The notes beneath the pieces were generated by a model that had not been told where the DNA came from, did no database searches, and saw nothing but the letters and a program-made list of their open reading frames with translations. A stretch of DNA of 64,000 bases from Pachypanchax playfairii (Eukaryota > Chordata > Actinopteri > Cyprinodontiformes > Aplocheilidae). Positions 14,201 to 26,200 of this stretch are shown here, one piece after another (position 1 is the first letter of the stretch; each line of letters starts with the position of its first letter). Both the position numbers and the translations under genes were made by a program. The stretch spans positions 3,188,356-3,252,355 of the forward strand of contig SSNP01000044.1 of the NCBI GenBank assembly GCA_006937955.1. The letters are read 5' to 3'.

Positions 14201-17200
14201 CTCTGTAGGTTTATTAATCAACCGTAGGTTTATTAATCAACCGCAGATCGACTCTGTAGGTTTATTAATCAACCGTAGGTTTATTAATCAACCGCAGATC
14301 GACTCTGTAGGTTTATTAATCAACCGCAGATCGACTCTGTAGGTTTATTAATCAACCGCAGATCGACTCTGTAGGTTTATTAATCAACCCTAGATCGACT
14401 CCGTAGGTTTATTAATCAACTGCAGATCGACTCTGTAGGTTTATTAATCAACCGCAGATCGACTCTGTAGGTTTATTAATCAACCGCAGATCGACCAGAT
14501 CGACTCTGTAGGTTTATTAATCAACCGTAGATCGACTCTGTAGGTTTATTAATCAACCGCAGATCGACTCTGTAGGTTTATTAATCAACCGTAGATCGAC
14601 TCTGTAGGTTTATTAATCAACGGCAGATCGACTCTGTAGGTCTATTAATCAACCGCAGATCGACTCTGTAGGTTTATTAATCAACGGCAGATCGACTCTG
14701 TAGGTTTATTAATCAACGGCAGATCGACTCTGTAGGTTTATTAATCAACCGCAGATCGACTCTGTAGGTTTATTAATCAACCGCAGATCGACTCTGTAGG
14801 TTTATTAATCAACTGTAGATCGACTCTGCAGCAAACAGTCAGGTGTGTTTTTAATCTCATCATTTTGCCTCAAAGGTTTTTTGTAATAGTGAGTCATTCA
14901 ATGAATCATTTCCACCCTAATTCCAACACACATCAATGTTTTTCCACAAGGCCCAGTAACACTGTTTAGTTTTAATATTAAATACTTCCTGCAAATGCAC
15001 CTTATTTTGACCAGTGTTAGTCTATGAATGCTTTATTGTAGCTTTAACTTACCATTCTTTGACAAAGGACTGGAAGTCTGGGGAGAAACCCATGCTGACA
15101 GGCAAGACAGGAGGATCTTCCTGCAGCACTTTGGTCAGAACCTCAAAGTCTGTTTTACAGTTTTTGTATGGGAACTGTCCTGTAGCTAACTCCACCTAGA
15201 AAAGACCAAAATTTCATTATGATATGTCTCAAAATCATGTTTTTATAAGCCAACATTTCAAATAAACTATCCTTTATTCTTGCTTCACTCTTGAAACTAG
15301 AATTCTTGATTAAAACTTAAAACTGTCCAGGGAGCGCTAAAGATTAGCTAATTAATGCCCCCAAATAAATATTATATACGTTCACTTCATTTCAAATCAA
15401 AAACAATTTCCCAAAATTTTCAAGAGAGTCCTGAGGGAGTTTAATCATTAGTCTCTTGGTTTCAGAAGGTTTTTCAAAGTTTGGAAGGTCATTTAAAGTC
15501 ATCCTTATAACTGAGAAGGATGAGAGGCAGTTAACATGTTTTATATTAACACACATCAAAAGATTGTTCACTGGACTGAATGTGTTTAGTTAGAAACACA
15601 AGATCTTTACCAGAGAGATGCCGAGGCTCCACACGTCTGCTCTGATGTCATAGTCTGGTTTGGTGGGATCTGGAGGGTCGATTCTTTCAGGCTGCAGAAA
15701 TTCAAACACACTTTTTACAACATCTGCGTGTGATTCATCAGCAAAAATTAATTATATACTTCAATCTGATTTTGTATTGTAATTTCACTTGTTTGTTGTT
15801 CCCACTTTTTTGTTATTATTTTAATCTGGTGACCAAAAACATTCTGACAGTATAAATTCACCTAGTAGCATGAACACGGACAGACACGTCAATTGAGTAG
15901 TTTTGTTTACTATTGGCATCGCTGGAGTTTCTGTGGAACTACTACAACTTTGTTTCTTCAGACATCGTTCATCTTGTCTTTAACTCTCTTTCTCACTGTT
16001 TCCCCGTCTGTTTAGACGCCCCAAAAACCCCACCCCCCTCAAAGTAGTCAGCACACTCCGTTGCACTGTGTGTGTGTTTGTGTAAATAGAATGATTATTA
16101 TGGCAGAAAATGTAGCATCAGATTACGAGTCTGTTGTTTCTGACTGTTTGTCTCTTTCAGGTCAGTCAGTCTAATGAACCAGTTTTGATGCTCACAGCTG
16201 TATATGTTTGAACTGAAATTGGTTTGACAGGCTTCAGGTTCTGCTAATCAAACACACTGATGTATGAATCATTTGCTTCCACCCAATCAGTGAAGATCAC
16301 ATGACTTGTTGTACTGTAAGAATGTTTAATATTACATGTGCTGATCTAAAACAAAGTTTCTCTTTCAGGTTTGATAAATAATTCATCTGTATATTAAAAC
16401 ATCAAAGAGACACCTCCAGGGTAAGAAGTTACAGCCTAATGATAACATCCTGTCAGACCAACAACATTTAGGTGTAAATAAAAAGTTGAAGCCTTCAGGT
16501 GTCATCCATCTGAGCTCCAATCCTAAACAGAAAGATTTCCACTTAAAGCCAAACCAAGCTGAAAAAAAGATTTTCACATTGTTTAATTCTGAGCCTGAAA
16601 CCGTATGCAGCGACATCTCATCTGCGTTGTGGAGGCTTTAACCATCAGCTGACTGAGAGCTGATAGTCGTGTCTCTTTAACCTGCTTCAGGGAACTAAAC
16701 GACCTGGAAAAGGCCAGCGAGAGCTGCCTACCACCTGACAGAGCTGGACTGTTCTGTTCCCACATCCAAGTAACACCTGAGACACAAACCCTGTGCTAAA
16801 ACTAGCTCTTTATGCATCTTCTCAAATGTCCTTACTCATTCAAATTATGTTAAAATAAGTAAAAGATTTCCAAATTTATAAAACTTAGTGTTTAGAAAAA
16901 AAAAACCCAGATTAACATCAACCCTAGTCTAAAGTAACATCGGATGACTGTACATAAATTGACCAAACACACATGGGTGTTATCTCACCGCCATGTAGGC
17001 AGCACAGCCAGCGCTGCGAGTCTTTGCCTTGGAGTCGACGAGGCGACCGCTGATGCCAAAGTCACACAGTTTGATCTGCCCTTTAGCATCAATGAGGATG
17101 TTGGAGGGTTTGACATCTCGGTGGATCACACCATGTTTCTCTTTAAGATACAACAGCGCTTTCACTATCTGAAACAAAAACACAAACAATTAGTATCTAA

Positions 17201-20200
17201 GAATAAATCGATCGAGAGAGAAACATCAGACTTTAACATTGAACTGCATCTCTATGACTTACTGCCACCGTCATCTTCCCCAGGATTCGCTCTGGGATGG
17301 GACCCTGAATTCTTTTCTTCAGCTTCTCTGCACATGTTCCCATTAGCTCCATCGCAATGAAAACATCCGTCTGTACACATAAAAACACAAACATTGTCTT
17401 TACCTGCTGAACTTAAGATACAAAGATTGTTTACAAACATTTAAAACTTTAAATACTGTATATAAAAACAAAGCAGAGGCTACATTCTGGGTGTTGTGCT
17501 GTTAAAGCTTTTAAGATTAGACTTATTACAACTACATAGAAATATTTTGGTAAAACTCACGTTGGTGACTATGGCGCCATAACACTGGATGATGTAAGGA
17601 CAGTCGTGACTTTTCAGCACCACATCCAGGTCCATCAGGATCCTCTTGTTCTCATCCTTATTTCCTGTACGACGCATTTGCTGTTGGCACAAATATACAT
17701 GAATCAAACATAAACCAGCTACGTGTTATGATAGAGCCACGGTGAACGACCTGTCAGAGTTATTACTGTGTTCATTACTGACAAAATAAGTGTGTAAGAG
17801 AGAAAAAGTACAAACGTTTACACAGAGATCGATTCATGGCTGGACTTAAACATTTACTTAATTTATTTATAACATTGCTGCTTGGTATCAAATAAACCCT
17901 ATTAGGTAGAAATCAGCTGAATGGTCAAAGGTGCAAAGTTTCAGCACAACTTTTAGTGTGTGTATATATCAGCTGATATGCCGTCTTAAATAATATGCAA
18001 ACATGTGACTGTAAAGACAACAGACACCAAACAGGGAATATGGAGCAAAAAAAAACAACATGAATCTTGCAAGCTGATTACCTGCTTCACTGCTACAGAG
18101 CTCCAACAGCTACTATAAAGTCTGCTTTAAAGAAGCATTAAATAACTTTTCTACAGCCGTGTCTCAGACGGCCATTGCAGGAACCGGTGTTCTGCAGAAA
18201 TATGCTACCTGTTGAGATGTGCTTCTGCACATGTGCCGTTCTACAGTCTTAACTTCAATAAACAGATTTATTGTTCATTTTCTGTTTCTATATATTTCCA
18301 TAAATACATTTTACCTATCAAATAAATTCTCCCAGGACAGGAACACTAAATATGAGGTTATTTTTACTTTCTTTACATCGTCAGAGCGACAGGCAAATGT
18401 TTGGACACACCCAGAGGAGAAAGACCCAACAATGGCTGATAAGGACCCAGAGGACTTTTATATAGAAAATATCAGAGAAGGATCATAAAAATATGTTTAA
18501 ATAATTAACAGTACACACTCACCATAAACAAGAATATTGTATAAACATAAACTCATTATGAAATAAGTTGTAAATTCGTACTATAGGGGCATTTTTCATC
18601 AGGGCAGCATAAATCATCAGAACACCACTTCCTACTGCGACCCAAATTACTGAAGTTATTAAGTGTAATATAGAAGGACGAGAGACGTCCAGAGTGTCTA
18701 ATATGAAGATGAACATGTTTTTCAGTGAGTTTCCACTTAGACAAGTTTCATAACTGTAGCTCAAAGCTGTAAAAGTTATTTTGTACTGATTTAAATAAAA
18801 CTGCTGTTATCAGGAGTTAATACTATTGCACTTTTGATCAAACAGCCACAATCAAACCAATTAAAAAATAAGATGTGAGAAGCCGTAAATAGAAACTGAG
18901 GTAGGACCAGCTGTTCTCTCAAGAGGAAACACATCTGAGATATACTTTACAGGGAAATGTTTTACAAACAGCTTGTATCTAAACTGCATTACCAGCAAAT
19001 AGGCTTAAAACAGTAAGTTGATACAATTAAAGAATTGACCCTTCAAGTACCAGAGTTTCCTCATGAAGATTAAATTTGTAGCATTTAGCCACAAATTGTT
19101 TTTTCCACCAATAAGGTTCAAGTCCTAGACCAGGTCCGGTGTGGATGTAAACTAATTCTTAAAAAAATAAAGAAAAGTTGAATACTGGTTTGACAGTCAC
19201 TCTGAGCTACGTCATTTAAATGTGTTATTCAGTTAATTTTCTCTGTTGTATTCTGAATTTCTGTAGAAATGTTGGTAGAAAAATCCCTGATGACACTCTA
19301 GACCAGGGGTCTCAAACTCCAGGCCTCGAGGGCCACTATCCTGCATGTTTTAGATGTTTCCCTGCTTCAACACACCTGATTCAAATGAACAAGTCGTTAA
19401 CAGGCTTCTGCAGAACTTGTTGAAATACAGAGGATTTGAATCAGGTGTGTTGAAACAGGGAAACATCTAAAACATGCAGGATAGTGGCCCTCGAGGCCTG
19501 GAGTTTGAGACCCCTGCTCTAGACACAGGCCTAAAACACCAGCTGATCATCTTCATCAGCTGACAGAGCTGGATCACCTGGTATCACACAGTGTCGAGGA
19601 AAGAGACACACTGTATGAACAGGAGAAAACAGGAGCTTCTTACTTTGACTGCAATGATGTGGCCTGTCTTCTTGAACCGCACTTTGAAGACTTGTCCACA
19701 TGTCCCACTGCCGATCTCTCCCTCACTGATGAGGTCTGTTACTTCTGCTGGATACCGCTGTGGAAGCAACAAGCAGTCATGACCAAACATAATTACATCA
19801 TGTTCAACATATTACTAAATGTTTACATGTTATTATATTTAAACAAATCATGTTACAACAGTAGACCATAAAGTTACAAGTCTTCTAATCTTTAACTAAA
19901 ACTGCAGACAGCTGTTAACAGATCCAAGTCCCCCCAACACCCTGATGCACATCCCCCCACTGTCCCATGGACCCAGCCAACATTAGATGAGGGAAGTGAT
20001 GAGAAACAAAACACACGTGTCTGACACGCTGTTACACGTGACATGTTGATCCCATCATGTACATCAAACTCCTGAATTAATAAATGTGGCTACTGAGCTC
20101 AGAATGTCATCAGCAGGTTGTAACAGAGACTGGGAGAGTCACAGAAAGACGTAAAAGTGGACGTCCTTTGTCCACGTCCCACACTGATGATGCTTCATTG

Positions 20201-23200
20201 TGAACAGAGTCCTGTGGAACCAGATGATGAAGGTCTCTCAACTCCAGGGAACTAAGAGGCTCCAAGTGTCACATCAGACCATCCAAAACCATCAAAGTGG
20301 TCTGCGTGTTAGACGACCAACAAGGGACCTGAACACACCACCAGGTACAGGCATCATCGTCTTGCATGGACCAGGAAGTATTTACACTGGACGAGGGACC
20401 AGCAGACCTCAGTGATGTTCTCTGATGAAAGTTGATTCATGTTGAGCAGAAATGATGGACACCAACGATGTTTGAGACATCATGGAGAGGACTATGCATC
20501 AGACACTGATGTCACCAGATGGTTCTTTGGTGCTGGTGGTGTTACAGTGTGGACAGATGTCAATCCAGAACGGTCCTAGATGTTCCATGATGAGTCCAAA
20601 CTACCTGAATTACATTATTAGTCCAGTCATCGTGTCCCTACATGAACAACACAGGTCTCATTTCATCTTCATGGATCCAGATCATCCAGGTCTCATCATG
20701 AGGGAACAGCTGCTGGAGACTGGGGTACCCGGAATGGAGGGACCTGGACTTTCACCAGACCTGAATCACATAGAAACCCTCTGTCCTTCAAGAAGAGCTG
20801 ATGTCATGTCTCAGCAGACAATCAGTCGACTTGTGAACATCATGAGACGTCAACGTCAAGCTAATTGATGCTCCAGGTCACATGACACATTACTGAACTC
20901 AAGAACTTTTAAATTCTTGTTTTGGGATTCCAACCTGAAGGTGACTGAGTCTGAGTTATGTGAGCGTCCGTGTGTATCTCACCTGCCCGTCGATCTTCAA
21001 ATAACCTGTTTGCTTCATGATCTCCTGCAATTTCTGGTCAATCTCCACACTGTAAGGAGAAAAATCCAAAACAAATAAAACAACTCATAATACCACATAA
21101 TATGTAAATACACAAATACACCAGACTTATTTAATCATTATTGTGACTTTCTTTCCATGTGCTAAAGGAAAATATTCATTGCAGTGAGTAAAACTAAAGT
21201 GAGGCGTTTTCACAGGAAATCTTTTTATTTCCACGTAAAATGCAGTTTTTCTTCTGCTTCCACAACAGAAACGCTTTAAGGTTGCAAGAACAAATGTATT
21301 AAAAACTAGTTTTAATTTTAAAAATACTTCCATAAATGAACATCAGATGGTCAACATACTTTTCGAGGCTCTTCTGAAGGCCATATGGAGGAGTGGGCAG
21401 AGTGAGCGCGTGTCGTGGGCGGCAGGGGTGATGCTGGGGTGAGCTCTCGGAAGATGACGAGCGACTGCCTCCGTCGTTGGCCAGGGGCAGCTGGAGCGCT
21501 GGGTTGAAGTGAACATGTTACAGATTAGAAGATGATGTGTTTTATATATTTACTGATTATTAGAGTGATTCAGGATTCAAGGCTTGATCACTAACAGAGA
21601 AGTTGGTGTGTTGTTGACTAGTCAGTGTTTCCTACATTCTGTTGTGATTTTTCTCCCTTCACACGCCTAAATGAGCAGAGCACCATGATCTCAATGATCA
21701 CACACCCTTTCCTTAAAGTTTACGCTTTATTTTGTCAAGGTCCATTTCCAAAATGAAAACAAATACTGAGGTTAACTCAAAGCAACAGAAACACTCTTCT
21801 CAGAAGGAGACAGAGCAAAGCAGTAGCCCACAGCTGGAAGGAGACAGATGTGAGATCTGCATGTCCTCCCAGTGACTGTAACAGAAAACAAAATATATCA
21901 AACACACTTTGAATTTTAAGGTTTGAGGCAGGATTTATAAAAGTAACAACGGCATTTCATTCACTTTAATAATTGCTGAGATCTCAGAATGTAGCAACAC
22001 TGTAAACACACAACTTTAGGCTCTTACATAAACTGATTTCAGATCAGTAATGATAAAAGCAGTTCTACTTTGACTCCTGAAACTGCAGTGCAGAAGGGAG
22101 CAACAGATTAGATCATTCATTTATTGTTATTAAAAACATGTTTCAGTTTACACTAAAATAATGTGATATTTTAAACTTGTATTTGACACTAACTGATAAA
22201 TGAAACTGATGAAGTAAATGAATCTCACTCTGCTGAACAGATTCATAAACATAAGTCTTTAAATTTGAACTGTGCTGGATTTTGCAGCACGTTATTCATC
22301 CATATTCTCTTTTTAGAACTTCTGCTACACTGTGTTTCTGTAAGCAGATGTTATGAGCACAGTTTACACCTGACTGGCTCTGAAATCCAAAATCAGAGGA
22401 TGCAACATGCTTTTAGTACCACAGACATGTTAAACTTCACCAGCACTGAAATAAAATTAGGTGCAAGTTCAAGTGAGCGTTGCACAAGTTCTGAAAAGAT
22501 GCGTTGAGGAGCAATTTAAATTAGATACTCATACAAATAGTCAGATGCTTTAGTGATACTTCCTGTCACTATCACTTATATCACATTGCTGGTTTTGGAG
22601 TTTGGAAACATTTTGTGGATTGCAACTGTTTTTGTTATGATAATAAATAAGCTTTGTGATCGTTGGCTGGCAGCTCCCCCAAACAGTGGCTGTATCCATG
22701 AATCACCTGTAAAAACAGAATCACTTAGTAAAACACACGAGGGATTAGAGTGGAGAGGAATAAAGACTTGAACTGTTTTAGTAGTTTGCATTTCCAAAGG
22801 TTCATCTGGCTCTAGATGGATGAGAGGACTGACAAGCAGACATAACACAGAAGGTGAAAACACATGAGCAGACACTGCCTCCTGCTCTGTGCCACTGCAA
22901 AAGGAAGAGGAGGGTGCAGGAAAACACAAACAGGCATCAAACAGTTTAACGTGTACGTGAAAGATGAAATTCAGCCAAACTATAACAGCACAGACTGAAC
23001 TGGAAGTCACACAGTCGGACAGACTTTGACAAGAAGGCAACATTTCAGTTTGCACAAAAGGAAATTCAGAAGAACAGACACCAGAGTGTTCACAGTACTC
23101 CTGCATTCGGACCAGTGGGGATGCTGGATTAGAGACTGTGTCAAACAAGAGAGGAGAAAAGACAACCCATTCCATCGCGCCGTGCAGAAAAGCTACATGC

Positions 23201-26200
23201 ACCTTGATTCTCTGCCTCCAGCAAAACAAAGGTTAATCCTCCTGCACGCATCCACACACACACACTGAGAACATCAACACATATTAACACTGCCCTGCCA
23301 CTGGCACAAACCCAAAGGCACACAGACGAGTGGAGATGGAAAGATGGGGAGAGCTGTGGTGAGTTTACAGGAGTAAATTGTTGCTGGGCTTAAATCAGTA
23401 ATAGTATCTAGAGTCCAGAACAGAACCAGAAGTTGGGTCGACAAGAACTTTACACACCCCTAGCGGTTGGCTCCAGTTTTACTCCCTACATGTACACTGC
23501 CAGGCATCACTGAGACTTTAAACTACAGCTGTGATCATTTTCTTACTGATTCACACAGTTCTAACCTTGTTGCTGCATGTTCAAGTCTAACAGTAGCTTA
23601 TGCATTTACCTGTTATTAGTTATTTCCTGTTAAAACGTACTATAATTGTGTGGAAGAGTGGACGGGACTTAAAATGCAACATGGCAGCTCCTGTAAACAG
23701 ACTCTTACTGCTTCATTTTTTTTAACAGTAGAACAACACGAACAGGCTCAGACTCCATTTTAATCATATCTGTAGCTAAAATGCCGACTCGAGTCGAGTA
23801 CCGTTCTCATAAACGTACTTCAAAGTGTTGAAAACTGGGATGATCAAAGACAGAAGCACTGATGGTTAGGGAAAAAGACACGCCCATATCTGTTGGTACC
23901 TTTCCCCAGTAGTCAATAAAATAAATCTAATAACTATATCTGGTCAAAAAGTTCCAGTTTTGCTTCTTCAGTCTAAAGTATTTTGGGGTTAGAAGTAGAG
24001 ACCAACTGGGTCTTGCTCATTATGGTTCAGAATGCAATGAATGGTGTCATCAGAAAATCATGTACCAACTTTTACTTTTTAACTATCTGCTCTACCAATC
24101 AGATCAACTTGTGGTTGATCAGTAAAGTCCACGTCCTGGCAGGTTGGCTACAGTCCCATAAACCTTATGGTTATAAAACAATTGCCAGCTGTGGTCACAG
24201 GATCATGAAGCTGCTAGGAGATTTGTCTAGTAGCCTTTTCTTTTAGCATGAAGATCTATTATCTTCTCTCTGAGCTTCTTAGACAGCTCCGGCCATCATG
24301 TTTTTTGGGTCCATATTCAGTTTGATGCACATGATGAGAAACTACCAACAAGCCGGTTTGTTCCTTTTAAACAGGCTTTTTGCCTATATTTGTAGAGAAA
24401 GACATAATTATTTCTTTTCTGACTTTGTTTATTCTATATCACAGATTAAAGCATGCAGATGCACATTAGCCCAGGGGTCACCAACATGGTGCACGTGGGC
24501 ACCAAGATCCATATTAGCAGCATGAGGACCTGTTCTAAAAGTAGCACAACCCACCAATGAGCAGTTTGTAAAATGTTATAGAGCTTTATATAGATTATTG
24601 GCAATTTAGGTTAAAAATAAATAAAAACCTGTTTATTTTACATGAAAGTTGGATAAGATGACACTAACTATCAAGCTGTTTTTATCAGTACCTGTACAGT
24701 AGCTCTCAGTTGGTGACCCCTGCATTAGACGGTTATTTGGTTAAATCCTTTTTCAGGAAAGAAGAAGCAGTCAGAGGTAAAAATACCAACAAATATGGAC
24801 GTCTGAACTTCACTGAACACATTATCGACCTATAACAAGAAGCCTAACACGTGTTTTTATTACCACCCTTCTTTCTTCATCTTGAAATGTAAGATAACCA
24901 CATATCAGTTGTTGAGCTGCAGATTTCTCAAAATATTCTAAACTGGAGAAACACTTTTAAATTAAACTGTAAAAAGGTGAACAAATAACTGGAAGTAATG
25001 TTAAAGACATGCAGAGTCATAGTTATAATGCTGGGAGTCTTTTTTTGGCAGGGTCAAAGAAAAGTTAAACTTAAACAAAGTAGAAACTGTTCTAAGCTTT
25101 TTCTGATACTGTTATGAGCAGAAAATTTGGGAAAAAAGAGAAGATGAAGGAGAAGATGGAAGATAAAACTGGGGACACGGGTGTTAGGAGTTTGAGGGGT
25201 GCAGTGGCAGAAGGAGCGATGGATTGAATGATACCTGCACGCTGGGAAGGGGCTGGAGCAGGACTGAGCTGGATCACGATGACTAGACGGAAGAAAAAAT
25301 ACATACACACACTCACATTACTGCACTGTTCTACTCAGACAACCACGCATATGCATCCACACACAATCTGTTCAGTAAGAGAAAATAATGGTCGATTTTT
25401 CACATCTACATTTCATTGTTTTCTTCACGTACTCACAAAACACACAAACTTATCATTTTATCCAAAAAAAGGTGGCAAATTGGCATTTTTCTTTTTTTAA
25501 AGACTTGAAGACTCAAACAAAACTCAAAGCTAAACCATGCTGAGCCACTAAAGTTTTGGACTCTGAAGTTCTCAACCTGAAACACACAGTCATCATGACG
25601 TGACACATGTTTATACAGATTCCATGTAATTCCTCTCACAGAGCAGGACACTTTACATTTTAACTACCGCTGGCTTTGAATGTAGACAAGTAAACGTTTC
25701 GTGTGCCAATGAGAACTTAAAGCACAAGGACAGTGTGAATCAATGTAACAAAAATGTCCATCGAAGGTACTTCTTATTCACTGCAAGCTTTCATTCCACC
25801 CCATTCTCTTCCTACACCATCGCTGACATCGTCTGCTAGCAAAGGGAATCAAAGCAGCAGAAAAGTCTTTTTAAAGGTTTCAAACGGGACTCCGAAACCA
25901 GGAACCAAACTGGGTCAGTGGGCTGTTGCATCTCATGAAAACACTGATTAAATAAAGGAAAATCCTTTACTCTGTTAAATGGTTATGACATAAACATCAT
26001 GTGAGCAAGTACTCTCATGGATCCGGGTTTTATGGATCCAGTTTGTGCATTTCTTCTATGTAGTCTACAATGTGAAAGTTAAAAGTTAAATGAAGTATCA
26101 GTGGTAGTTAATTGGACCAACTGATTGTAATTTCCTTTGGTGACTGTAAAGACATTGTCTGTAAAAGCTAAAACCAGAGGATCAGTGAAACAGGACAAAC

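Noticed and set aside
5513..14829. CRISPR-like array
   Set aside because: Units are contiguous with no unique spacers; the 13-bp block is itself repeated. It lies in an intron of an animal gene.
16944..17360. 138-codon plus-strand frame
   Set aside because: It is the antisense shadow of map2k7 exons 6 and 7.
22576..23229. 217-codon minus-strand frame in map2k7 intron 1
   Set aside because: Same strand as map2k7, but the composition is irregular, no family is recognisable and the frame does not connect in phase to neighbouring exons. A translated search would settle it.
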